From Candidatus Obscuribacterales bacterium (GTDB lineage: Bacteria; Cyanobacteriota; Vampirovibrionia; Obscuribacterales; Obscuribacteraceae), in NCBI GenBank assembly GCA_019750335.1, contig JAIEOQ010000004.1, positions 124,001-188,000 of the forward strand: 64,000 nucleotides of DNA, given 5' to 3'. Numbering within the stretch: the stretch's first letter is position 1; each line of letters starts with the position of its first letter. Position numbers and translations under genes: made by a program. Shown piece after piece: positions 24,294-33,917 of the stretch. The notes beneath the pieces were generated by a model. It ran no database searches. It worked only from the letters and a program-made list of their open reading frames with translations, and had not been told where the DNA came from.

Positions 24294-26051
24294 CTAGCTC
24301 AAAGCGGCTTTGAATGCTGCTTGCAGAGCTTTCAAGCCGGCATTTACATCAGCAGGCAAATGTACGCGTAGTAAACGACGTTGTCTTGTACTTAATGCTT
24401 TGAAGTCACCTAATGATTGTGCTTCTTTCAGTACGCCAAAGCTGAATTTTTCACCTGGGATCGCTAAATCGCGAGCATCATCGCTTGTGATTTGCAGGAA
24501 GACGCCGCTATTCGGTCCGCCTTTATGCAATTGACCGGTCGAATGTAGAAAGCGTGGGCCGAAACCGACAGTGGTTGCAACTTTGTTTTTTCTCATTACT
24601 GCATCACGCAAAATTTGCAGCTCGGTATCCAAGGTTTGGCAGCATTCGATATAAGCGTTGATCGCAAAATAATCGTCAGCTTCAATGGAGGCAAAGTGTG
24701 CCTTAAGAGCGCTTACCAAACTTTTGTTGCCGCCCATGCCTGCTTCCAAGCGAGCTGTATTTTCATCATCAGCGTAAAGTTTCAAGCCTGACTCTTCCAA
24801 GAGCAATTTGTTTTGCGGTAAAGAGCCGCTGCTGTTGTAGGCGGCAAGATACTCTTTAGTGAAATCTTTGCTTTCTTGAACGTTCGGTTGATTGAATGCA
24901 TTAATACCGAGAATTGCTCCGGCTGTAGCCGTAGCAATTTCCCAACGTAAAAATTCGGCGCCAAGTTCAACTGTGTCATTCATTTCAATACGAACAACCG
25001 GCTGCCCGGCTTTTTCCAGTGCTTGCACCATTTTGTCTTGAGTGGCGTCCGGGCTGTTGTTTAAGCGTACATAAACAAACAGTCTATCGTTGCCATATTC
25101 TTCCGGTGAGCAAAGAGTCTCAGCGGCAATCGGAATAATGCCGCGCTCTTCTTTGCCGGTGCTTTCGGCAATTAGTTGTTCGAGCCAGGTGCCGAGGCTA
25201 TGAATAGCCGGAGAAGCGATCACTGTCACTTTGTCTCTGCCGGCATCGGTAAGAGCGCCGAGAGCTGAACCAAGGACCATGCCTGGATTCTTATCCGAAG
25301 CGCTTTCTGGTGAACAAGCTTTTTGCATGGATTCGGCATGTTTAAGTATGCCTTTAATATCCAGCCCCATTATTGCGGCCGGAATCATCCCGAAATCGGA
25401 AAGTGCTGAGAAGCGCCCGCCAATTGTTGGCAGTCCATAAAATATATGAGCGAAGCCGGCTTCACGAGCTCTCTTTTCCATAGAAGAGCCTGGATCGGTG
25501 ATTGCAATGAAATGTTCGCCAGCTTTTTCACCGACTACCTTTTTGGTTTCGTCAAAAAAGTATTGGAAAAGTACGTTCGGCTCAGTTGTGCTGCCTGATT
25601 TGCTGGCAACAATGAAAATGGTGCTTGCTGGATCGATTTGTGAGCGGACGGTTTGCACTTGCGCCGGTACTACTGAGTCGAGGACCAGCATTGTCGGTTG
25701 ACCGGCAGCGCTGCCGAAAGTTTGACGCATCACTTCGACACAAAGGCTGCTACCGCCCATTCCGAGAAGAACGGCATGTTTCAAGCCGCGGCGAGCAATA
25801 GTATTAGTAAGTTCATTGAATTCGGCCAGACGCTTCAGCTGTTGGGTAACTATGTCGAGCCAGCCAAGCCACTGCCCTTCGTCGCTATTTGTCCAAAGAG
25901 AGGAATCTTTCTGCCATAGACGTTTGCAAAAGTTGTTGGCTGCAAGTGAGTTCAGCTCCAGATGCATGTCTTTTTGGTATGAGCCGAGAGAATAAGTGAC
26001 CGCGCCAATTTTTGCGTCGTGCGTGATCCCGCTATCGGTTCCGTTAGCCAT
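24294..26051 (-). CDS. pgi: Glucose-6-phosphate isomerase
   Basis: 585 residues from ATG 26051, preceded by GGGGA seven bases away; longer in-frame starts to 26159 lack this. It interconverts glucose 6-phosphate and fructose 6-phosphate. Motifs: VLLGMGGSSLCVEVM, FIVASKSGSTTEPN, ITDPGSSMEKRA, GGRFSALSDFGMIPAAI and GKEERGIIPI. The sequence type matches the PGI half of transaldolase/PGI fusions seen in cyanobacteria and actinobacteria, but no transaldolase domain is attached. Confidence 0.93.
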   Translation of the reverse strand: MANGTDSGITHDAKIGAVTYSLGSYQKDMHLELNSLAANNFCKRLWQKDSSLWTNSDEGQWLGWLDIVTQQLKRLAEFNELTNTIARRGLKHAVLLGMGGSSLCVEVMRQTFGSAAGQPTMLVLDSVVPAQVQTVRSQIDPASTIFIVASKSGSTTEPNVLFQYFFDETKKVVGEKAGEHFIAITDPGSSMEKRAREAGFAHIFYGLPTIGGRFSALSDFGMIPAAIMGLDIKGILKHAESMQKACSPESASDKNPGMVLGSALGALTDAGRDKVTVIASPAIHSLGTWLEQLIAESTGKEERGIIPIAAETLCSPEEYGNDRLFVYVRLNNSPDATQDKMVQALEKAGQPVVRIEMNDTVELGAEFLRWEIATATAGAILGINAFNQPNVQESKDFTKEYLAAYNSSGSLPQNKLLLEESGLKLYADDENTARLEAGMGGNKSLVSALKAHFASIEADDYFAINAYIECCQTLDTELQILRDAVMRKNKVATTVGFGPRFLHSTGQLHKGGPNSGVFLQITSDDARDLAIPGEKFSFGVLKEAQSLGDFKALSTRQRRLLRVHLPADVNAGLKALQAAFKAALS

Positions 26052-26232
26052 GAGAAAATCCCCTGTCATCTTATAGTGTTGGGTAAGTATAGCGAATATC
26101 CAAGGGCGAGGGGGCAAATGACACGTAGTGCTAAGCGCTTGGTAGATTGATGATGTCAATGGAGCGAATCTGCTACACTATGCCGCGACCGATTGGTCAA
26201 TGCAGCAATAGGAAAGGCATTTGGAGGTTCAG

Positions 26233-26670
26233 ATGGTCGAGTCCATTCAGCTTATGCGCCAAATAGCAGTCAAGGCGATTGTGACTGAAAACTTTAAAAC
26301 ACAAGTTGCATCTGAAATAAACCGTAACCTGCAACAAATTGATGCCGAGTTGCAACAATTGGAATTTAAAGGAAAACGAGCGATTGCTGATTTGGAAAAA
26401 CGCAGCTTGCAGCCGTTACCGCCTGAAGCGAAGATGCAGGTTGAGACCATTCGTGGCCAAGTCGAGTCAGAAAAGCTGCGTTTATCTCAGTTGAAAGATG
26501 AGATGACGGCTCAAAGCAGCGCTCTAAGCGAATTGCCCATTGGTAGCGTTGTCACGCAGTTTACCGTAGAAAATCCGGTGGAAGTTCGTGTCGGCGAAAA
26601 TATTTTTCAACGCCTAGAAGGCGGCGAAATTCTCGTCAAAGATGGCGTGATCCAAGAGATCCGTTTGTAA
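26233..26670 (+). CDS. YlqD family protein
   Basis: 145 residues from ATG 26233 with GGAGG five bases upstream. It begins MVESIQLMRQIAVKAIVTEN, continues with a long coiled coil (about 25-100), and ends in a short beta-rich part (IGSVVTQFTVENPVEVRVG, then GEILVKDGVIQEI). This layout is typical of YlqD proteins shared by Firmicutes and Cyanobacteria. Function unknown. It is divergent from pgi and ends 2 bases from the convergent RAMP gene. Confidence 0.9.
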   Translation: MVESIQLMRQIAVKAIVTENFKTQVASEINRNLQQIDAELQQLEFKGKRAIADLEKRSLQPLPPEAKMQVETIRGQVESEKLRLSQLKDEMTAQSSALSELPIGSVVTQFTVENPVEVRVGENIFQRLEGGEILVKDGVIQEIRL

Positions 26671-26672
26671 GG

Positions 26673-27473
26673 TCAGCAAGCGACAGCGATTTGCTCCCCA
26701 GACAATTGGCGGCGCAGATCGTTCATCCAGCGTTGCTGTTGTTCAAGGGTCACCGGATTTCCGTCGGTGGCTTTGAAATTGTCCAAGCATTGCAATAGCT
26801 CTAAGGCTGATTCTAAAGATTGCATTGAAACATTCTCTACTGTGGCAACGAGCTGATCTTGGCTTTTGCCTGTTGCTACTGTAATTAAACGACTTTGTAA
26901 ATGACTTAAGCCAACAATAAAAAGCGCTCGCTTCCATGCCTCACAATTATCAAGTATGGCGCGAAACATAAATTGATGACCGGGGTTGATTGAAAGCGGT
27001 TCTCGTTCTTGTTTGCCCAGACGGAATTGTCCGCTCCAATTCAGCGGGCGTAAATCTTCGATGCTGACATGAGATTCAAGAAACTGTGAACCAAAGAGAG
27101 CGCATGCAAGACAGCTGTTTAGCTCAATTGCTTTTTTCAGCTCTTCCTCATTACCTTTTGTTGTTTCAATCAACTCTCTCAAATAAACTGACGCATCTGA
27201 ATTGGGCTCCCCAAGACGAATACAGGCTGTTTCTTTGTTGTAGTGATTGCATGCTCCGTGGCTGCCCAATGATTCTCTCAAATAAGATTCAACATGTTTG
27301 CGCAGCAATCCTTTGAAATTGGAGCCGGGAATATAAGGCAAACCGGACAGATCGCGCATGGCGTAAAGTTCGGCAGTATTGATTCTGTTGTCTCCGGCGG
27401 CACTTATTCGTGCACCACTTCGACAATTTAGGTAACCGGACACCACCAATCTAGATTGAAAACGAAATGACAT
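26673..27473 (-). CDS. Orphan CRISPR-type RAMP (Csm3/Cmr4/Csx7-like) protein
   Basis: 266 residues from ATG 27473; an upstream in-frame ATG at 27569 would add an unsupported 32-residue head. FRFQSRLVVSGYLNCRSG followed by RDLSGLPYIPGSNFKGLLRK is the core signature of Cas7-type RAMP proteins of type III systems, which bind crRNA along the effector backbone. ALFGSQFLESHVSIEDL matches the second conserved region (FG....S.v...D). No other cas gene or CRISPR array is in the window, so it may be a domesticated or stand-alone RAMP. The rest of the chain (about 170-266) is less conserved. Confidence 0.85.
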   Translation of the reverse strand: MSFRFQSRLVVSGYLNCRSGARISAAGDNRINTAELYAMRDLSGLPYIPGSNFKGLLRKHVESYLRESLGSHGACNHYNKETACIRLGEPNSDASVYLRELIETTKGNEEELKKAIELNSCLACALFGSQFLESHVSIEDLRPLNWSGQFRLGKQEREPLSINPGHQFMFRAILDNCEAWKRALFIVGLSHLQSRLITVATGKSQDQLVATVENVSMQSLESALELLQCLDNFKATDGNPVTLEQQQRWMNDLRRQLSGEQIAVAC

Positions 27474-27635
27474 TGCAAACGAGCCCCCAATCAACGCGGT
27501 AAGAGAAAAGCGGCAGCCCGAAAAGAAGCAGACAATCCGTTGAAAGATCGCCGACTGAATTCCGGTCACCGCTTCGAAGAGAGGTGCACCGCCTGTAGTT
27601 ATAAATGGAATTTCAGGTTAGAGATTTAGTATACA

Positions 27636-27661
27636 CAAGAGTGTTACAAGAAGAACTCTTG
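27636..27661. promoter_or_regulatory. Inverted repeat upstream of the RAMP gene
   Basis: CAAGAGT (27636-27642) and ACTCTTG (27655-27661) form a 7-bp dyad with a 12-base centre, 163-188 bases before the RAMP start and just after the permease stop. There is no T-run on the minus strand after it, so it looks more like an operator or weak hairpin than a terminator. Confidence 0.3.
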
Positions 27662-27702
27662 ATAAATATACAAAAGGCTTAAATCTGCTATGCGGACCCT
27701 TG

Positions 27703-29082
27703 TTAACCGCCCTTCAATTTGAAAGAGCAAGCTATGCCGACAATCATGTAAGCGCTGAAAATAAATGGCAGCAAATTATATGGATATGCCGGGCAGGGAT
27801 AAAGGGATCCGATAAAAGAGAGCATGAGTACTGAAAGTGACATGCTGACAATAATTGTTTTTTTCCAAGTCAATGCGCCGTTTCTTTTTAATAGATTGCC
27901 GGCGGACAAAGATGTGATGAAATAGCCGAACATAAAACCGAAAGTGCCGAGACTGCCGGCCCAGCCGACAATATCCATCAGGGGACAGTTTAAAGCAGCC
28001 AGGGACATGGCAATGCCTAAGCCGATGATTGAAGCAAGAATGATTGCTACATAAGGAGTGTGATTCTCTTTATGAGTACGCCCAATAAAAGCCGGAAAAA
28101 TTCCGTCGTGACTCATTTTCATGATGATGCGCGACGCGGCATTTAAGTTTGCCAGCGCTGCACCAAAGAAGCCGACAGTAACACCGATGTTGATCAGCTC
28201 ACCTAAGACCGGCATGTTGACTTTCTCGGACATAAAAAGCATCGGTGTGGAACATTTATCCAAGGTTACGCTTGCCCCGTGGAAGCTGAGAACCATAGCG
28301 TAAGAACAAGCAACAAAAAACAATCCGGAAATCAGCACACTTAAAGTGATTGCTTTCGGTATGTTCTTTAAGGGATCTTTGGCTTCGACGCCTAAAGATG
28401 CCGAACTTTCAAAAGCGACAAAACTGAATATGGCCATTACCAGCCCGGTGCGTACTTGTTCATGATTGACGCCGGCTAGTGTGAGCTGTTTTAGATCCGG
28501 CTTAAAACCAAAGCTCAAAATTGTGGCAACAACCAAGAATAAGATTAAACCGATGGAGATGAATTCTAAACGAAGCATCAGGCTAGCTGACATTTTGATA
28601 TTTTTGCAGGCAATAACGGCGGCAAGTGTTGCCGAAGTACTCATTAAAAGCAGGCTGTTTAATTCAAGACCAAGATATTGCTTAATTGTCGTTGAGGCAT
28701 AAACGGCAACTTCGGTAGCACAAGCCGCTCCACAAAAAATATAAGCAAACATCAGAGCCCAACCGGTAAGCATCCCGGCTTTCACTCCTAATTCTTGATT
28801 GACGAAACTGTATAAAGAACCGGGACAAGCTGAGCGCGAAGTAAATTCGTTGATGCATTGAGCTGTAAATATGATGCCGATTGTAGCGACAATATAAGTC
28901 AGCCAGGTGCCGTTGCCGGCAAAACCAAAAACAATCGGAATGAGCATGCCGGGTGTGGCGCTAGGGGCGATTCCGGCAATTGATTGGCCAAGAGTTTCTA
29001 GTGGTGAGAGAACGCCATTTCTCAGCCCGTGCTTGGTATTCTCGACCTTTTGCAGTTTGTGGGGAGCAATTTTGGCAATCAT
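27703..29082 (-). CDS. APC-family amino-acid permease
   Basis: 459 residues with about 12 hydrophobic helices. The early GLRNGVLSPLETLGQSIAGI and GSLYSFVNQELGVKAGMLTGW, then FVAFESSASLGVEAKDPLKN, are hallmark APC-superfamily motifs. It should import amino acids or polyamines by cation coupling across the inner membrane. Substrate cannot be read. It is transcribed in the same direction as the sigma-factor gene but is separated from it by a strong terminator. Confidence 0.9.
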   Translation of the reverse strand: MIAKIAPHKLQKVENTKHGLRNGVLSPLETLGQSIAGIAPSATPGMLIPIVFGFAGNGTWLTYIVATIGIIFTAQCINEFTSRSACPGSLYSFVNQELGVKAGMLTGWALMFAYIFCGAACATEVAVYASTTIKQYLGLELNSLLLMSTSATLAAVIACKNIKMSASLMLRLEFISIGLILFLVVATILSFGFKPDLKQLTLAGVNHEQVRTGLVMAIFSFVAFESSASLGVEAKDPLKNIPKAITLSVLISGLFFVACSYAMVLSFHGASVTLDKCSTPMLFMSEKVNMPVLGELINIGVTVGFFGAALANLNAASRIIMKMSHDGIFPAFIGRTHKENHTPYVAIILASIIGLGIAMSLAALNCPLMDIVGWAGSLGTFGFMFGYFITSLSAGNLLKRNGALTWKKTIIVSMSLSVLMLSFIGSLYPCPAYPYNLLPFIFSAYMIVGIACSFKLKGG

Positions 29083-29097
29083 TATTCAAGCCATAAC

Positions 29098-29135
29098 AAA
29101 AACTAGACCCTAAGAGTATGTTTCTTAGGGTCTAG
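29098..29135 (-). terminator. Intrinsic terminator of the sigma-factor gene
   Basis: A 13-bp perfect stem (29103-29115 with 29123-29135, CTAGACCCTAAGA against TCTTAGGGTCTAG) with a 7-base loop. On the minus strand it is followed by TTTTTG (29098-29102). It lies 21 bases after the sigma-factor stop. Confidence 0.92.
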
Positions 29136-29155
29136 GGTACAGGGGGAAATTACGA

Positions 29156-30163
29156 CTACTCTTCCAAGTAATCCCGTAATTTATCCATGTGTCCTGAGGT
29201 TCTTAAAGAGCGTAGAGCTTTAAGTTCTATCTGCCGCGTTCTTTCGCGAGTAATGCCAACTAGCTTTCCTACTTGTTCCAGAGTTCTTTGGTTGCCGTCC
29301 TTTAACCCGTAACGTAAAACGATAATTTCACGCTCGCGGGCGGTTAAAGTAGATAACACACCGCGGATATCCGAGGCTAAAAGACTTGAAGCCGTAGAAG
29401 TTTCAGGAGCAACTGAATTTTTATCCTGAACGATATCGGAGAGGTTATTATCATCCTCTTCGTTTAAAGCACTGTCCAAAGAGACCGGGATGCGATTAGC
29501 AGCCATAATCTCTTTGACTTTGGTCAGGCTGCAATTCATTGCTTTGGCCAGATCTTCGATGGTCGGTTTCCGTCCTGTTTCTTGAGCTAATTTGCGTGTG
29601 ACTTTACGCAAATTGTTTATAGTCTCAACCATGTGTACCGGCACTCTAATCGTGCGAGATTTGTCGGCTAAAGCTCGAGTAATTCCCTGTCTTATCCACC
29701 AGGTGGCATATGTAGAGAATTTATAGCCTCTTTCCGGATCAAATTTTTCGGCAGCTCTAATTAATCCAAGATTGCCTTCTTGAATTAAATCGAGAAAGGG
29801 CAGACCACGACCTTGATATTTTTTTGCCACACTTACTACCAGGCGTAAATTAGCCTGTACAAGCCGTTTTTTTGCCAACTGGTCACCTTTAAGGACACGT
29901 CTGGCCAGCTCAATCTCTTCGGCGGCGCTTAATAGTTTTACGCGGCCAATTGCTTTTAGATAAAACTGAACCGAATCTTCGGAACGCAGCTCTTTAGGGG
30001 AGAGATTAACTTCATCGCTGACGTAGGTCGAATCCTCGTCAGAATCACTCTCGGCGCTATTAAGCAACTCCGGACTATCGTAGCCGGTCGACGCCAAATC
30101 TGGCGCCAAATCGTCAAATACGCTGTCATCAATTGGTTTGTATGCTTTATACGTTTTTGCCAT
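29156..30163 (-). CDS. Sigma-70 family RNA polymerase sigma factor (RpoD/SigA-type)
   Basis: 335 residues from ATG 30163; an in-frame ATG at 30205 is less likely. Region 1.2 ([21 protein letters not shown]), region 2 ([60 protein letters not shown]), region 3 and region 4 ([32 protein letters not shown]) are all present. There is only a short acidic head and no long region 1.1. The length and pattern fit cyanobacterial group 1/2 sigma factors; whether it is the primary one cannot be told. Confidence 0.95.
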   Translation of the reverse strand: MAKTYKAYKPIDDSVFDDLAPDLASTGYDSPELLNSAESDSDEDSTYVSDEVNLSPKELRSEDSVQFYLKAIGRVKLLSAAEEIELARRVLKGDQLAKKRLVQANLRLVVSVAKKYQGRGLPFLDLIQEGNLGLIRAAEKFDPERGYKFSTYATWWIRQGITRALADKSRTIRVPVHMVETINNLRKVTRKLAQETGRKPTIEDLAKAMNCSLTKVKEIMAANRIPVSLDSALNEEDDNNLSDIVQDKNSVAPETSTASSLLASDIRGVLSTLTAREREIIVLRYGLKDGNQRTLEQVGKLVGITRERTRQIELKALRSLRTSGHMDKLRDYLEE

Positions 30164-30327
30164 GATACGTTTTCTTTCTTGGGGTAGCGCAAAAAGGCAC
30201 ACCAACAGAACCTTTGGCGCGAACTTTAAAATGGTCCGTGTTGAAGTTGACGACTCTACTATTTAAATGTTCCTACATAAATGTTGGAAGCAGGTTAACC
30301 CTGGATTTTTTCCCGGTAAAGTCCTGG

Positions 30328-31320
30328 TTATTTAAATTTGCCGTAGCTGTGGAGCCCGCCAAAGCCCAAAGAGTTGAACCCCAAATAAGTTAATAGCGTA
30401 ATCAGCATGCCGGCTATGGCAATTAATGAAAGCTTTTCTGCCGAAAGTTCTTTATTAATACGCATATGAATATAAGCAGCATAACCAAGCCAGGTAGTTA
30501 ATGCCATTGATTCTTTCGGGTCCCAGGACCAATAACTGCCCCAGGCGTGGTTGGCCCAAAGTCCGCCGGTGATAATACCGATTGTGAGCAAAGGAAAGCC
30601 AATAGCGATTGCTCGATAAACAATTTCGTCAAAAGTATCGGCTAGCTCGGGGTTTTGTTTGTTCTGATTGACAGAAGAGAGCTGCCACCAGGCGCTGCCG
30701 ATACCGCTTAAGCTACCGCCAACGAATAAACCTTGCAGTAGAAATGAATTGCTGTCGGTGAATGTGCCCAATACAATTGCGGCGGAAGCAGCGATCAAAG
30801 CAAATAAGGCAAGAAACACCGAGCGCAGGCGACCGGCTTGCCAAAGCTGGATGAAGGCTGATAGACCGGCAATGAAAAACATGGCATACGATACTATTAA
30901 TGGTGGCACATGAATTTGACGCCAATAACTGACTAATGCCGGCACTAAGGGCTTGATTGCATGTTGATCGGCGGGCAGCCAGCTGCCGTAAAGAAAAAAG
31001 CAAATGGCGGTCAGACTAGCTAACCAGCCAAGCTGTTTTAAATCGTAAGAGCGGGACATCAATAAAAAGCCGCCCATGATTGCCCAAGCAAACCAGAGCA
31101 AGGATTCATAAAGATTGGACAAAGGAAAACGTCCGGCGTCAATGCCGCGCATCACTATGCCGGCGCTGAGAGCGATAAAACCTAGTGACAATACGCCATA
31201 AGCAATTTTAAGTAGAAGCTCTTTGTGTTTATTGAAAGCGTTGGAACCGACAAAGACCCAGAAAGAGAGTACAGACGATATTCCGGCAGTATTGGTCAGC
31301 GCTGTTTGAATATCGGGCAT
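30328..31320 (-). CDS. ccsA: Cytochrome c biogenesis protein CcsA/CcsB (ResC-type)
   Basis: 330 residues from ATG 31320, with AAGGTGAC four bases upstream. A multi-pass membrane protein of system II cytochrome c maturation that carries heme outward for attachment. The WWD heme-handling motif reads WGSYWSWDPKESMALTTWL near residue 260, and conserved His residues are visible (for example in WANHAWGS). It lies five bases after resB, its partner, so the two form a complex and operon. The window also encodes a c-type heme domain (CAICH) that would need this machinery. Confidence 0.93.
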   Translation of the reverse strand: MPDIQTALTNTAGISSVLSFWVFVGSNAFNKHKELLLKIAYGVLSLGFIALSAGIVMRGIDAGRFPLSNLYESLLWFAWAIMGGFLLMSRSYDLKQLGWLASLTAICFFLYGSWLPADQHAIKPLVPALVSYWRQIHVPPLIVSYAMFFIAGLSAFIQLWQAGRLRSVFLALFALIAASAAIVLGTFTDSNSFLLQGLFVGGSLSGIGSAWWQLSSVNQNKQNPELADTFDEIVYRAIAIGFPLLTIGIITGGLWANHAWGSYWSWDPKESMALTTWLGYAAYIHMRINKELSAEKLSLIAIAGMLITLLTYLGFNSLGFGGLHSYGKFK

Positions 31321-31325
31321 AAAAG

Positions 31326-32660
31326 TCACCTTTGTGAGCTGGCGGAACAAGTGGATTGGCTCTCGGCTTTTGCCGGAAAGCGGGTTTGCATTTTTTCGAC
31401 TATCGAAAGCAGATTTTTATTGAAGGCTTTTTTTGCTTTGTGTGAGAAGCCGCCCAGAACAATGGCGGTCTGCCCGTTTTTATCCTCGGCATAAGCCCAA
31501 AGTTGGCGATGAGGCAAAGCGGCTAAAAGAACACCGAGCATGATTATGCCGAAAGCAGTGTAAGTAATCGGTAGTCCGGGATCGGATTTGTATTGCAATC
31601 CGGTTGCCGGTAGAGCTTTTAAATAGCCGATTTTTACGGCGCCAAACTCGGCGACATATCCTGAGGGTAGCTCCACGAGCATTTTCGGTGCTTTCCATTC
31701 CGGAATTTTGGCGAAAAGGCGCAAGGGTTTCTTCTCGTTGCGCAAGGAGAAAATAAGCGTTGTATTTTGATCGAGCGGCATGAACGCGGCATGAGTGCCG
31801 CCCATTTGTTGCAGCGATAATTTAAGTGGCCGGCCGTTAAAAGAAAGCAGGATTGAATCCAAGCCCCAGCTTGATTGATAAATATCAACACCCTCGTATG
31901 AGAGCGGGTTATTTACTGAAATTTCTTGTTGTTTGAGAACAGTGCCTTTGTCGTTAATTACTGAAAGTTTGCTGTACCACTGTTTAGGATCGCCGTTGTC
32001 GTAAGTCTCTTTGCGCGTGTCGTCCACTCTAACTCGCCATTGTGGCAGTTTGCCAATCCAGAGCTTGCTGTGTTCGGAAGCAGAGAATGTCAAAGTACGT
32101 CCGATTAAAACAGGTTGAAAACCGGAGAATCCGGTCCAAGATGTAATCGTGACGCCGGTAAGCAAACTCAAAAGACCGATATGAGTGACAGTGGCTGCAA
32201 AACGAGATATTTTGCCTGACTCGGCTTTTAAGCTCTGTCCTTCGATTTTGCTTGAGTAGCCACGCAAAGCAAGGATTTTTTTCAGTTCGAGCAAAGATTG
32301 ATTATTCTCTAAGCCAAGAGCCGCTTGTTGTGCGTTCGGCAGTTTTAGTATTTCCTCTTTGCCTAAATAAGGCATCGGTTGTTTGTAATTTTTGATTTTC
32401 GGAAATACACGTTGAAAGCTAACTACAATCATATTGATTGAGATTAAAGCAATCAGTAAAAGAAAGACCGGAGCATGAAAAATATCCGTCAGTCCGGCGG
32501 CACGAAAACGCCCGGCTAAATCAGCACCGAATGTCTCCACGACCTTTTGATAGCCGACTTGAGATTCTTGGGGGCACCAGGCGCCAAGCAAAACAGCCAA
32601 CGCGAGAAGACACATCAAAGCGATTGATACTTTAACTGAGGCAAAAGGTGAAAAACGCAA
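31326..32660 (-). CDS. resB: Cytochrome c biogenesis protein ResB (Ccs1)
   Basis: 444 residues from TTG 32660, with GAGGTGA just upstream, the same ribosome-site style as ccsA. It starts with SPFASVKVSIALMCLLALAV, has further helices near 70 and 155, a large periplasmic domain (with SYEGVDIYQSSWG, a ResB hallmark) and a last helix near 385. It is the second subunit of the system II synthase. It follows the polyprenyl synthase gene by 8 bases. Confidence 0.93.
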   Translation of the reverse strand: MRFSPFASVKVSIALMCLLALAVLLGAWCPQESQVGYQKVVETFGADLAGRFRAAGLTDIFHAPVFLLLIALISINMIVVSFQRVFPKIKNYKQPMPYLGKEEILKLPNAQQAALGLENNQSLLELKKILALRGYSSKIEGQSLKAESGKISRFAATVTHIGLLSLLTGVTITSWTGFSGFQPVLIGRTLTFSASEHSKLWIGKLPQWRVRVDDTRKETYDNGDPKQWYSKLSVINDKGTVLKQQEISVNNPLSYEGVDIYQSSWGLDSILLSFNGRPLKLSLQQMGGTHAAFMPLDQNTTLIFSLRNEKKPLRLFAKIPEWKAPKMLVELPSGYVAEFGAVKIGYLKALPATGLQYKSDPGLPITYTAFGIIMLGVLLAALPHRQLWAYAEDKNGQTAIVLGGFSHKAKKAFNKNLLSIVEKMQTRFPAKAESQSTCSASSQR

Positions 32661-32668
32661 AAGTCACC

Positions 32669-33700
32669 TCAGTTCGTTCTTGTTAAAAGCCAGTCGAGAA
32701 GATATTCAAGCGAGTCGCGGCTTTGGGATGCTGGAACTTGAGCAAGACAGTTTTGAGCCAAGGAAGCATATTTACGTGCTAACTCGACAGTTGATTCGAC
32801 ACCGCCATTATTACGAATGATCGACAAAGACTCTTCCTGCCCTTCGGCGCTGGCAACGGCGCGGGTCTCAATCAAGTGGCGCAATCTTTCTGCTTGGGCG
32901 TCTTTGCGTTCAAGTATGAACATGGTCGGCGCCGTAATTAAGCCTTGCATCAAATCACTGCCAGCCGGTTTTCCCAGGCTTGAAGTTGAACCGGTGATAT
33001 CGAGCAAATCATCAACAATTTGAAAACAAATGCCGAAATTTACACCGTAAGATTTTAAATCTTCAATTTCACTTTCTGAACGTTGATTGAGAATTGCGGC
33101 GCTTTGCGTTCCGGCAGCAAACAAAGATGCTGTTTTCCAGATCGACTTTTGTATGTAGTTATCCCAACCGGCTGATAGAGAGAATTGCTGGCGCATCTGA
33201 CGAATTTCGCCGGCGCAGAGATCGCCTAAGACTTGTCCGTAAATGCCGACAATACGGGGATTCATTAAGCGAGAAAGACAGATTGAAGCTTGAGCAAAAA
33301 GAAGATCGCCAGCCAATACGGCTAGCTTTTCGTTCCATTTACGGTTTACAGTCTCTTGCCCGCGTCTGAAGGACGAATTGTCGATTACATCATCATGAAC
33401 CAAGCTGGCGCTGTGAATGAATTCGGTAAGAGCAGCCAAAATCACCTGACGTTCATCTGTTTGATTCTTATCGATCAAAGTTGCTTTTGCGGCTAAAAAT
33501 ACCAACGCCGGGCGTAATCTTTTACCGCCTGACTTGAAAACTTGAGCGAGTAGCTCGGTGACAAAAGGGCTGTCATCAATCAAGTTGGAATTTAAGAAAC
33601 GCTCAACCGCTTCCAGTTCGTCCTTAACCGGCTCTAATAATATTGTCAGGTCGGTAGGAGTGGCTACCGGGGTGCTTGCTGAGCTGTGATTTTGATTCAT
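32669..33700 (-). CDS. Long-chain trans-polyprenyl diphosphate synthase
   Basis: 343 residues from ATG 33700; upstream in-frame ATGs at 33733 and 33757 are possible. The first Asp-rich motif is LVHDDVID, the second FQIVDDLLDITG, with KSGGKRLRPALVFLAAK before them, so it makes C30-C50 prenyl diphosphates for quinone side chains. The product length cannot be read. It heads the resB-ccsA run, which fits a role in respiratory quinone supply. Confidence 0.92.
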   Translation of the reverse strand: MNQNHSSASTPVATPTDLTILLEPVKDELEAVERFLNSNLIDDSPFVTELLAQVFKSGGKRLRPALVFLAAKATLIDKNQTDERQVILAALTEFIHSASLVHDDVIDNSSFRRGQETVNRKWNEKLAVLAGDLLFAQASICLSRLMNPRIVGIYGQVLGDLCAGEIRQMRQQFSLSAGWDNYIQKSIWKTASLFAAGTQSAAILNQRSESEIEDLKSYGVNFGICFQIVDDLLDITGSTSSLGKPAGSDLMQGLITAPTMFILERKDAQAERLRHLIETRAVASAEGQEESLSIIRNNGGVESTVELARKYASLAQNCLAQVPASQSRDSLEYLLDWLLTRTN

Positions 33701-33917
33701 TGATAACTGCTTTGAGAAAATCGAAACAATCATCACTCTTTTCTCGCTATCTATCAAGATTGTGGCTCTAATCGAGACCGAGAAGTTACAAGAGAGCTGA
33801 GAGCATTCTTATTCGACAGATAGAATGCTTAACCAACTGAGGTTTTCACGTGCTCGTGCCGGTCGGATCTGCGATAATCCAGTTTTGAGCCAGTTTCCGT
33901 CCTGGGGGGTATAAAAA

